Part shown: positions 1 through 7,087 of the stretch, in pieces
Numbering within the stretch: the stretch's first letter is position 1
How the letters are laid out: each line of letters opens with the position of its first letter
Assembly: GCA_009922885.1 (NCBI GenBank)
Contig: RFUP01000015.1
Coordinates: 1-15,080, forward strand
DNA: 15,080 nucleotides
Direction: 5' to 3'
Source of the DNA: Paracoccaceae bacterium
GTDB taxonomy: Bacteria > Pseudomonadota > Alphaproteobacteria > Rhodobacterales > Rhodobacteraceae
Made by a program: the position numbers and the translations under genes
The notes under the pieces: model-generated
What the model was told of the DNA's origin: nothing
The model's input: the letters and a program-made list of their open reading frames with translations, nothing else
Database searches by the model: none

Positions 1-1054
1 ACTTCTTGTTCACGACCGATGACAAGAGCTTGGCCCATGCCGCTGCGCTGATATTGAACCGCTGCACGGAGAACGCGTGGATCGTGGCAGCGCCCCCATA
101 CTCGTGGTGCAAGAGCTGGAAGAGGCGGGCATTGCTTGGGTCGCAGGTCAGGATCCCTGCCTTCTCCCTAAAGCTGCCAAGAACCCCGCCGAAATCGCCG
201 CCACCCGCGAAGCTCACCTCCGTGACGGTGCCGCCATGTGCGAATTCCTCACGTGGTTCGATGCCCAACCCGTTGGAAGCCTGACAGAAATCGACGTCGT
301 CACCGCCCTCGAAGGCTATCGCCGCGCCACCAACGCACTGCTCGATATCTCCTTCGACACCATCGCGGGTACCGGCGAACATGGCGCGATCATGCATTAC
401 CGCGTCACCGAGACCACCAACAAACGGCTGGAAGACGGGCATCTGATCGTCGTCGACTCGGGCGGCCAGTATATCGACGGCACCACCGATATCACCCGCA
501 CCCTGCCTGTCGGTCAGCCTTCAGATGAGGCGCTCACCCAATTCACCCGCGTGCTGCAAGGCATGATCGGCATCTCCCGCCTGCGCTTCCCCAAAGGCCT
601 CGCAGGCCGCGATATCGATGCCATCGCCCGCTTCCCGCTCTGGGTCGCAGGGCAGGATTTCGACCACGGCACAGGCCATGGCGTCGGCGTCTATCTCTGC
701 GTCCACGAAGGCCCGCAGCGCATCAGCCGCGTTTCGGAAATCCCGCTGCAACCGGGCATGATCCTCTCCAACGAACCGGGCTATTACCGCGAAGGGGCCT
801 TTGGCATCCGTCTCGAAAATCTGATCGTCGTCGAAGACGCCCCCAAGCTCGAAGGGGCCGATAATCGCGCTCAATACGCTTTTGAAACCCTCACCTGGGT
901 GCCGATCGACCTCCGCCTGATCCGTCCCGAAATGCTCTCACCGGACGAGAAACTTTGGATTAACCAATATCACCGACTCTGCCGCGACAGAATCGGCCCT
1001 CGTCTCAGTGACGCCGCGCGTGTATGGCTAGAGCAATCGACCCGCGCACTCTGA
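1..1054 (+). CDS. M24-family aminopeptidase P (Xaa-Pro aminopeptidase), C-terminal part, apparent frameshift near position 50
   Basis: This is the catalytic 'pita-bread' domain of a metal-dependent aminopeptidase P, which removes an N-terminal residue preceding proline; it is likely cytoplasmic. From a GTG at 77 the frame is open to TGA at 1052-1054 (325 residues). All five expected metal ligands are visible, numbered from 77: D127 in VVDSGGQY, D138 in GTTDITRT, H201 in HGTGHGVG, E233 in NEPGYY and E247 in RLENL. The family is usually about 600 residues with two non-catalytic N-terminal domains, so the gene begins left of the window. Upstream of 77 this frame meets a TGA at 20-22, while family-like sequence (LFTTDDKSLAHAAAL) lies in the next frame at 3-50. 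That suggests a one-base loss or sequencing error near 45-60, so GTG 77 is probably not the true start. The DUF427 gene follows after 54 nt. The family call is firm; whether the gene is intact is not. Confidence 0.9.
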
Positions 1055-1108
1055 CGCGGGAATGTCATAATCGCATGGCATCACGCCGCGACAAAACAGG
1101 GAAACATC

Positions 1109-1453
1109 ATGTCTGACCATATTCGCATCCGCAAAGCCGAAGGCACCTGGGTTGTCCGCGCAGGCGGTGCCGTGCTTGGCGAAAGCGCAAACGCGCTCGA
1201 ACTCACTGAAGGCGACAGGCCCTTCGTCATTTATTTCCCCCGCGAAGACATCGCCACTATCTTCCTCGACGAAACCGCGCACAAAACCACCTGCGCGCAT
1301 AAAGGCGAAGCCAGCTACTTCTCCATCGTCACCAAAAGCACCACGCTCGAAAACGCGGCTTGGTCCTACGAAGATCCGAAAGCCGGCATGGAACGCATCA
1401 AAGGCCACATCGCCTTCTACGCGACTGACAAGGTCACGATCGAACGCGTCTGA
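1109..1453 (+). CDS. DUF427 domain protein
   Basis: A 114-residue single-domain protein of the DUF427 family (PF04248), whose biochemical role is unknown to me. Family hallmarks seen are PFVIYFPREDIA near residues 32-43, TTCAHKGEASYFS near 60-72, the aromatic stretch AAWSYEDP near 83-90, and IKGHIAFYATDKVTIE near the C-terminus. Length is normal for a stand-alone DUF427. There is no signal peptide or membrane segment, so it is probably cytoplasmic. The ATG at 1109 has an AGGGA-like ribosome site about 6-10 nt upstream. It lies 54 nt after the aminopeptidase gene on the same strand and could be co-transcribed, but the pairing gives no functional clue. It is convergent with the chloride channel gene, 63 nt away, and I see no clear intrinsic terminator between them. 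Confidence 0.88.
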   Translation: MSDHIRIRKAEGTWVVRAGGAVLGESANALELTEGDRPFVIYFPREDIATIFLDETAHKTTCAHKGEASYFSIVTKSTTLENAAWSYEDPKAGMERIKGHIAFYATDKVTIERV

Positions 1454-1516
1454 GCCTTAGAGTGGCTGAGAACGCTAGCTCAAAGGTTTGTTAAGAACTG
1501 TTCGGCAAAGATAGTG

Positions 1517-3199
1517 CTAGCTGTGTTCTTCCGCCGCCGTCGCCGCCAGAGCCTTGTTGTAGGTCTTCAACGCGTCCACGTGGAAGAGCGCGCCCAGGAT
1601 CACGCGTTCGCCCTCCACCAATCCGGTGACGGGCAGGAACGGCGTTCCGGCCCGCTCGAACATCGGCATCGCCTCTTCCAGCGTGGCATTGAAGTCCACT
1701 GTAATCCCGTCCTCGACCATTTCCGCCAACCGTTCTTCTGGCGCGGCCCCCGGATCCCCAGACTTTCGCAGGATTGTGCCCGCGCGGAACATCGCCAAAA
1801 GATAGGCCTGCGGCCCCGCCGCCACATGCACCCCGCGCCGTTCCAACTGCGTGAGGAAAAACGAGCGGTCCACGAGCCGCGACGCCAAAGCCGTTGAAAG
1901 CGAAACGGCCACCATTACCGCAAGGCCCGTTTGCCAGTCGCCCGTCATCTCGAAAACGATCAACGTCGTCGAGATCGGCGCGCCCAGAACAGCCGCCGCA
2001 ACAGCCCCCATCCCGGCCAAGGCGTAAAGCGTGTAAGAACCTGACATATTGGGGAAAATCCCCGTCGCGATAAAGCCGAAGGCCAGCCCCGTCAGCGCCC
2101 CCATCATCAGCGATGGCGAAAAAATCCCGCCCCCCATGCGCCCCCCGAAAGTTATCGCCACAGCAACCGCTTTCAGTACGGCAAAAACAATCGCCTCATG
2201 CCATATTAGCCGCCCCGTCAGCGCCGCAGAGGTGGTCTCGTAGCCCACACCGATGATGTGCGGAAAGAACACCGCCAACCCGCCCAAGAGAAGCCCCGCA
2301 AACCCGGGGCGCAACCACCGTGGCAACCCCGTTTTGGTCTGCAACCAGTTCCCCACGTCTTCCGCAAAAAAGATCCCTTTCATCAAGGCAGTAGCAACCA
2401 AGCCGCAGGTCAACCCGAGCGCCAGAAAGGCCGGAAGCTCAACGTAGAACCGAAGCGCAGTCGTCGACGTCAGAACGAATTCCGTCACATCCCCGAAGGC
2501 CAAGCGGTTGATCACCGTGCCCGCCACCGCCGCGATGACGATGGGCGCGAATGCATGCACGGCGAAGTGCCGCAAAACCACTTCCAGCGCAAAGAGTGCT
2601 CCCGCAATCGGCGCGTTGAAACTCGCCGAAACCGCCGCTGCCACGGCACATCCCAGCAAGTCACGGCCCGTGATTCCGTCGGCATGGATACGGTCACTGA
2701 CCCAAGAGGAAATGATCGATGCAAGGTGCACCACCGGCCCTTCCCGCCCGCTCGATCCGCCTGTGCCGAGTGTAATGAGAGAGGCAAGGCTGGATGCTAT
2801 ACCCGCCTTCACCTCCACACGCCCGTTATTCGTCGCCGCCCCTTCGATCACATCCGCAACGGCACGCGCGCGCCCGTCCGGTGTGAACCGGTGCAGGATC
2901 ACCCCCACCAAGAGCCCGCCAAACGCCGGAATGGCAACCAGCCAATACCACGGCAAAGTTTCCGCGAAAGAATGCAGCCGTAGCGGATCTCGCGCGCCAT
3001 AGACCAGCATTTCCAGCGCATGAATGCCCTTCCGGAACAGAAGCGCCGCCATGCCAGCAGCAATACCGATGAGAAGCGCGATCAACCAGAACTGGACCTG
3101 CGTCGGCCCTTTCCGGCGGATCGTCCGCAAGACGTGCAGCACCCAAGCCCATGCTGCAGATGCGCCCGCTTTCAGGTTGTCACGGATGCGCTCTGGCAT
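1517..3199 (-). CDS. CLC-family chloride channel/transporter with C-terminal CBS-like region
   Basis: A 560-residue CLC voltage-gated chloride channel family membrane protein that would move Cl- (or other anions) across the inner membrane. Many hydrophobic helices span residues 35-445. The anion-pore signature GREGP is at 151-155 with the gating glutamate E153, and GGGIFSPSLMMG matches the GxFxP motif. After the last helix, residues about 455-550 look like a CBS region (ITVDFNATLEEAM, then FLPVTG and LGALFHVDAL), so it is longer than the 473-residue E. coli ClcA. The position of the internal proton glutamate (E203 in E. coli ClcA) appears to be V207, and the GSGIP-like filter segment reads ARAVADV. 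Transport mode (channel or H+ exchange) is therefore uncertain. The ATG at 3199 precedes a basic amphipathic N-terminus. recN ends 86 nt upstream. clcA-like, but I do not assign the symbol. Confidence 0.93.
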   Translation of the reverse strand: MPERIRDNLKAGASAAWAWVLHVLRTIRRKGPTQVQFWLIALLIGIAAGMAALLFRKGIHALEMLVYGARDPLRLHSFAETLPWYWLVAIPAFGGLLVGVILHRFTPDGRARAVADVIEGAATNNGRVEVKAGIASSLASLITLGTGGSSGREGPVVHLASIISSWVSDRIHADGITGRDLLGCAVAAAVSASFNAPIAGALFALEVVLRHFAVHAFAPIVIAAVAGTVINRLAFGDVTEFVLTSTTALRFYVELPAFLALGLTCGLVATALMKGIFFAEDVGNWLQTKTGLPRWLRPGFAGLLLGGLAVFFPHIIGVGYETTSAALTGRLIWHEAIVFAVLKAVAVAITFGGRMGGGIFSPSLMMGALTGLAFGFIATGIFPNMSGSYTLYALAGMGAVAAAVLGAPISTTLIVFEMTGDWQTGLAVMVAVSLSTALASRLVDRSFFLTQLERRGVHVAAGPQAYLLAMFRAGTILRKSGDPGAAPEERLAEMVEDGITVDFNATLEEAMPMFERAGTPFLPVTGLVEGERVILGALFHVDALKTYNKALAATAAEEHS

Positions 3200-3268
3200 C
3201 GCGTTAGCCTCCCCGTCTCCGCCGCTCAGGCGTGTTGTCCCCTTGGTTTCTCTAGGACAATTCGGGGC

Positions 3269-3289
3269 TTAGTCCAAGTGTTGGATTAA
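3269..3289. repeat. Inverted repeat overlapping the recN stop codon
   Basis: TTAGTCCAA - GTG - TTGGATTAA forms a 9-bp stem (one mismatch, a G-U pair in RNA on one strand) with a 3-nt loop. It includes the recN stop codon TAA (3286-3288). No U-tract follows on the - strand, so it is not a classical intrinsic terminator. It could be a weak 3'-end stabiliser for recN mRNA or an operator for the chloride channel gene that starts 70 nt further on. The structure is seen; the role is guesswork. Confidence 0.4.
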
Positions 3290-4944
3290 AGAGAAGCCGC
3301 CAGCAAGGCCCGCGCCGCGCCGCGTGCTTCTTCTGTGATCCGGTCACCCGCCACCATGCGCGCAATCTCGTCCACGCGTGCTTCGTCAGATAGGGGGGTT
3401 ACGGTCGAGAGTGTCATCTCGCCCTCCACACGCTTCTCCACCCGCCAGTGATGCGCCCCGAGGGCCGCCACCTGCGGGCTATGCGTCACCACAAGCACCT
3501 GCCCACTATCCGCCAAAGCCGCCAAGCGCCGCCCCACGGCATCCGCCGTCGCGCCACCCACACCACGATCGATCTCGTCAAAGATCATCGTGCGCACTGC
3601 ATTGCGATTTTCGCTGAGGCATACTTTCAACGCGAGCATGAAGCGGCTCAATTCCCCGCCCGATGCGATCTTGCCCAACGGCCCCGGAGGCGCGCCGGGG
3701 TTGGTGGCTACAGTGAATTCCACCGCATCCACACCCTCGCTCGAAGCCGCTTCTGCGCTGACCACAGTGCTGAATTGCGCACGTTCCATTTTCAGAGGCG
3801 CCAGTTCCGAAGCCACCGCCGCATCAAGGCGTGCCGAGGCCTCTTTCCGCGAAGTCGTCAGCGCTCGCGCTGCTGCATCATAGGCCAAATCGGCTTCTGC
3901 CACACGCTTCTTCAGCGCCGCTATGTTCCCCACCCCTGCATCCAATGCCGAGAGCCGTGTTCTGAGCGTATCGGCGAACCCCGCAAGGTCATCCGGCACA
4001 ACGCCATGCTTGCGCGCCAAGCCTCGGATAGCGAACAAGCGTTCCTCGGCTTGCTCCAGATCCCGTGGATCGAACTCCATCCCCTCCAGAGCGGCCTCAA
4101 CGCCTGCCTGCGCCTCCGATAGCGCGTCGAAGGCCCGTGCAAGGGCTTCGATCGGCGCATCGAGCGCGCCATCGGCCTGATCTGCCACACCTTCAAGCCA
4201 GCGGTTCGCATCCCCCAATGCGCCCTCGGCCGCCTCCGGCCCAAGCAAAGCGAAGGCCCGCGCGACGTCTTCGCGGATTTTCACGCCCGCCTGCATCCGG
4301 CGGCGCATGCCATCCAGTTCGGCCTCTTCACCCGGCTCCGGCGACAGTTTGTCGAGTTCGGCAACGGCATGGCGGAGAAAATCCTCCTCTGCCTGCGCCT
4401 TGGCCAGCGCCGCTTCCTCTTGCGTCAGCGCCCGCTTGGCGGCCTGCCGCGCGCTCCATGCCTCAGAAACAGCCTCCAGGAGCGGCGTATGGCCTGCGTA
4501 ACTGTCCAGAATGGCGCGGTGACCCTTGGGATCGAGGAAGCCCCGGTCATCATGCTGGCCGTGCAGTTCCACAAGCGTTTCCGAAACGGCCCGCAAAACC
4601 TCGCCCGAAGCGCGGCGGTCATTGATCCAAGCGGTCTTGCGGCCATCCTTGGAATTCACGCGGCGCAGGATCAGGTCGTCTTCCACAGGCATCCCGGCGT
4701 CCGCGAGAATGCCGTAAGCGGGATGGCCTGCGGGCAATTCGAACACGGCCACCACTTCGCCCTGCTCCGCCCCTTGACGCACCAGTTCGGCACGGCCACG
4801 CCAGCCCAGCACAAAACCCAAACTGTCCAGAAGGATCGACTTGCCCGCCCCAGTTTCCCCCGTGAGCACGTTCAGCCCCGGTTGGAACTCCAGATCAAGC
4901 TTGTCGATCAACAGCATGTCGCGGATTTCGAGCGCGCGCAGCAT
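3286..4944 (-). CDS. recN: DNA repair protein RecN
   Basis: RecN is an SMC-like ATPase that acts in recombinational double-strand break repair in the cytoplasm. The protein is 552 residues, the usual RecN length. Walker A GETGAGKS is at residues 29-36, the ABC signature SGGELSRF at about 428-435, Walker B MIFDEID at about 453-459, and the switch region VVTHSPQVAALG at about 483-494. The middle third (residues 150-390) is Ala/Glu/Arg-rich, as expected for its short coiled-coil arms. The start at 4944 (MLRALEIRDM) is chosen because the frame extends a further 39 codons upstream without family-like sequence, and because AAAGGTAA lies just upstream as a ribosome site. It begins 37 nt after bamD and is probably co-transcribed with it. 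No alphaproteobacterial SOS box (GTTC-N7-GTTC) is visible immediately upstream. Confidence 0.97.
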   Translation of the reverse strand: MLRALEIRDMLLIDKLDLEFQPGLNVLTGETGAGKSILLDSLGFVLGWRGRAELVRQGAEQGEVVAVFELPAGHPAYGILADAGMPVEDDLILRRVNSKDGRKTAWINDRRASGEVLRAVSETLVELHGQHDDRGFLDPKGHRAILDSYAGHTPLLEAVSEAWSARQAAKRALTQEEAALAKAQAEEDFLRHAVAELDKLSPEPGEEAELDGMRRRMQAGVKIREDVARAFALLGPEAAEGALGDANRWLEGVADQADGALDAPIEALARAFDALSEAQAGVEAALEGMEFDPRDLEQAEERLFAIRGLARKHGVVPDDLAGFADTLRTRLSALDAGVGNIAALKKRVAEADLAYDAAARALTTSRKEASARLDAAVASELAPLKMERAQFSTVVSAEAASSEGVDAVEFTVATNPGAPPGPLGKIASGGELSRFMLALKVCLSENRNAVRTMIFDEIDRGVGGATADAVGRRLAALADSGQVLVVTHSPQVAALGAHHWRVEKRVEGEMTLSTVTPLSDEARVDEIARMVAGDRITEEARGAARALLAASL

Positions 4945-4981
4945 ATCCGTTACCTTTCGGCCCCAAGCACCGGCTTGACCC

Positions 4982-5830
4982 TTAGAGCCATTGGCCCTTG
5001 ATGGTCTGGCGGTAGATTTGGCGCAGCCAGCCGTCACCCGCAGCCTCAAGTTCCAGCCCACGCCCCGTCAGGAGCTTGTAGCTGTCCTCGTACCAATCGG
5101 ACGAACGGAAGTTATGCCCCAGAATCGCCCCTGCCGTCTGCGCCTCATCGGTCAGGCCCAACGAAAGGTAGGCTTCCACCAAACGGTGCAGCGCCTCGGC
5201 TGTGTGGCTCGTGGTCTGGAAATCCTCGACCACAGCGCGGAAGCGATTGATCGCGGCGCTGTAGTGCTTTTTCTTCAAGTAATAGCGGCCGATTTCCATT
5301 TCCTTCGACGCGAGGTGATCGAAGGCGAGATCGAATTTCAATACGGCGGACCGCGAATATTCGCTGTCCGGATAACGTTCGATCACTGTGCGGAGGGCTT
5401 GCAGAGCCTGGAAGGTCAGGCCCTGATCGCGGCCCACTTCGTCGATCTGATCATAGTAGCTGAGCGCCAGCAAATACTGGGCATAGGCCGCATCATCATC
5501 CAGCGGATAGAAGTCGATGAAGCGTTGCGCAGCCGCGCGGCTGTTCGGGTAATCCTTGGCCTGATGGAAGGCGAAGGCCTGCATGATGAGGGCGCGCTTG
5601 GTCCAATCGGAATACGGGTAAAGCCGTTCGATTTCGCTGAAATAGAAGGCCGCATCCTCGGCTTTGCCGCGATCCAGTTCGAACTCGCCCCGCCCGAAAA
5701 TCTGCTCGGCGGTGTAGGTTTCCATCGGAACGCCAGCCTGACGCGGATCGCTACTGTTTCCGCATCCCAGAAGCAGAAGCATCACCAGACCGCCTGCGAC
5801 CAGCCGCGCCGTGGATCCTTTGCCCGCCAT
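4982..5830 (-). CDS. bamD: Outer membrane assembly lipoprotein BamD
   Basis: BamD (also called ComL/YfiO) is the essential lipoprotein partner of BamA in the beta-barrel assembly machine, anchored on the periplasmic face of the outer membrane. The start at 5830 (MAGKGSTARL) gives 282 residues with a basic n-region, a hydrophobic stretch and lipobox LLGC with the lipidated cysteine at residue 23. The longer open frame to 5932 would put 34 unlikely residues before the signal. Tetratricopeptide-like repeats follow (YTAEQIFGRGEFELDRGKAE, IERLYPYSDW, AQRFIDFYP, RTVIERYPDSEYS, RYYLKKKHYSAAINRF), and the C-terminal WLRQIYRQTIKGQWL is typical of alphaproteobacterial BamD. It lies between lpxC and recN, a common order, with 132 nt to the lpxC stop. 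Confidence 0.96.
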   Translation of the reverse strand: MAGKGSTARLVAGGLVMLLLLGCGNSSDPRQAGVPMETYTAEQIFGRGEFELDRGKAEDAAFYFSEIERLYPYSDWTKRALIMQAFAFHQAKDYPNSRAAAQRFIDFYPLDDDAAYAQYLLALSYYDQIDEVGRDQGLTFQALQALRTVIERYPDSEYSRSAVLKFDLAFDHLASKEMEIGRYYLKKKHYSAAINRFRAVVEDFQTTSHTAEALHRLVEAYLSLGLTDEAQTAGAILGHNFRSSDWYEDSYKLLTGRGLELEAAGDGWLRQIYRQTIKGQWL

Positions 5831-5881
5831 GCCTGTTCCCACCCTAGTTTCTAAGCTTCGCTCGCCATGCGATACGACCCA

Positions 5882-5887
5882 ATTGTA
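5882..5887 (-). promoter_or_regulatory. Possible -10 element for bamD
   Basis: On the - strand the sequence reads TACAAT, five of six matches to TATAAT, about 50 nt upstream of the bamD start. No good -35 hexamer sits 16-18 nt further upstream, so this is only a candidate. A promoter here would fit the weak terminator-like hairpin just upstream at 5904-5930. Confidence 0.3.
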
Positions 5888-5903
5888 GAGCGGTCTAGCA
5901 CAG

Positions 5904-5930
5904 AAAAATGCGAGGCAAAACGCCTTTGGC
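5904..5930 (-). terminator. Weak intrinsic terminator-like hairpin downstream of lpxC
   Basis: On the - strand AGGC-GTTTT-GCCT forms a short stem that can be extended across a small internal loop by flanking TGC/GCA, followed directly by TTTTTCT. It lies about 35-60 nt after the lpxC stop. The stem is short, so read-through into bamD is likely. It may only partly separate lpxC from bamD-recN. Confidence 0.4.
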
Positions 5931-5962
5931 ACAAATTGTCGCGGTTGAGTTATCGCAAAAGG

Positions 5963-6883
5963 TTAAGCAACGCGCGGCAATTCGCCCAGATGCACACCGG
6001 CCCCCGGCAAAAGCGCCGCTTGCGCCTCGGTGCATTCGATCAGGCGGTAGCTGGTCGGGTCCGCGAAAAGAGCGCGAAGCAGGTCATTCGTGAGGGCGTG
6101 GCCCGCGCGATGACCAATGTAGTGGCCGATGATCGGAGCGCCTGCCAAAGCAAGATCCCCCAATGCATCCAGCATCTTATGGCGCACGGCCTCGTCACTG
6201 TAGCGCAGCCCGCCTGGCGAGAGAACGGCGTCACCATCAACGACAACGGCGTTTTCCATCGTGCCGCCCAGTGCCAGCCCTTGGGCGCGCATCGCATCCA
6301 CGTCAGATTTGCGGCAGAAGGTGCGGCTATCGGACAACTCGCGCACGAAACTGCCGTTCGACATGTTCATGCGCTTGAACTGTGTGCCGATGGCTTTGTC
6401 TTCGAAATCGATGCGAAAATCGATTTGCAGCCCCTCGCCCGGCACGAGGCGGGCAAAGGCCTCGCCACGGCGCGCCTCGACAGGCTTCAGGATTTCGATC
6501 GCCACCACAGGGGCGTCGAGCGAGCGCAGACCCGCTGCGAGCAAGGCACGAACGTATTCGATGGAAGAGCCATCAAGGATCGGCGCTTCAGGGCCGTCCA
6601 ATTCGATCAGCGCGTTATGCACGCCACAGCCCACAAGCGCCGCCATCACGTGTTCGATGGTCGAGACCGAAACACCTTCAGGATTCTCGATACGGGTGCA
6701 GAGCGGCGACTGGTTGACCGCGTTCCAGATCGCGGGAACACGGGCATCGGTTGGGTGCAAGTCAACGCGCGAGAATTGGATGCCGAAACCAGAAGAGGCC
6801 GGACGGATAACCATCGTCACCGGCGCTCCGCTATGGAGGCCGACGCCGGAGAAGGTGATCGCGTTCTGAACGGTGGTCTGCAA
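5963..6883 (-). CDS. lpxC: UDP-3-O-acyl-N-acetylglucosamine deacetylase LpxC
   Basis: LpxC is the zinc enzyme that removes the acetyl group from UDP-3-O-acyl-GlcNAc, the committed step of lipid A synthesis in the cytoplasm. At 306 residues it is full length. Zinc ligands are H78 (STIEHVMAAL), H235 and D239 (RHKMLDALGD). E77 is the general base and H262 (GHRAGHAL) the catalytic histidine. The N-terminus FSGVGLHSG is typical. The best start is a TTG at 6881-6883, because it opens MQTTVQNAITF and has GTGAGGA as ribosome site 3-9 nt upstream; no in-frame ATG lies closer to the expected N-terminus. It stands 204 nt downstream of ftsZ and behind a strong terminator, so it should have its own promoter, which I could not pin down. 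Confidence 0.97.
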   Translation of the reverse strand: MQTTVQNAITFSGVGLHSGAPVTMVIRPASSGFGIQFSRVDLHPTDARVPAIWNAVNQSPLCTRIENPEGVSVSTIEHVMAALVGCGVHNALIELDGPEAPILDGSSIEYVRALLAAGLRSLDAPVVAIEILKPVEARRGEAFARLVPGEGLQIDFRIDFEDKAIGTQFKRMNMSNGSFVRELSDSRTFCRKSDVDAMRAQGLALGGTMENAVVVDGDAVLSPGGLRYSDEAVRHKMLDALGDLALAGAPIIGHYIGHRAGHALTNDLLRALFADPTSYRLIECTEAQAALLPGAGVHLGELPRVA

Positions 6884-6901
6884 GGAATCCTCACGCAGTG
6901 C

Positions 6902-6913
6902 TGCCCTAGGGCA
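6902..6913. repeat. Perfect 12-nt palindrome upstream of lpxC
   Basis: TGCCCTAGGGCA is a perfect palindrome located 19-30 nt before the TTG start of lpxC, just upstream of its GAGGA ribosome site. As RNA it could only form a 4-bp stem with a 4-nt loop. As DNA it could be an operator. There is no direct evidence for either. Confidence 0.35.
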
Positions 6914-7030
6914 AAGTTGCGACAGAGGTAAGGGTTCGCTCAGGAAGGCTCAACTCACTCTTTGCAACGCAATGTTACATGCACTGAAACGGTCGGCATT
7001 CTACTGCCAATGGTTTGGTATTCTCGTGAT

Positions 7031-7070
7031 AAAAAACGAAAAAGGCCGCCTATTGGGCGGCCTTTTCCTG
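7031..7070 (-). terminator. Strong, near-symmetric intrinsic terminator after ftsZ
   Basis: GGCCGCC (7044-7050) - TATTG - GGCGGCC (7056-7062) is a perfect 7-bp GC stem extended by A/T pairs (AAAA 7040-7043 with TTTT 7063-7066). On the - strand it is followed by TTTTTCGTTTTTT, an excellent U-tract, starting about 20 nt after the ftsZ stop. It should end the dcw transcript and isolate lpxC. A shorter T-run on the + strand would give weaker activity in the other direction, where no gene needs it. Confidence 0.9.
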
Positions 7071-7087
7071 AAAAAATGTGAGCCGGA

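Noticed and set aside
4945..5061. Long N-terminal extension of RecN
   Set aside because: The 39 upstream codons overlap the end of bamD and show no family similarity. The internal ATG at 4944 has a good ribosome site and the expected N-terminus.
5836..5852. Possible SOS (LexA) box upstream of bamD-recN
   Set aside because: GTTCCCACCCTAGTTT is a near miss: the second half is GTTT and the spacing is 8, not the GTTC-N7-GTTC of alphaproteobacteria.
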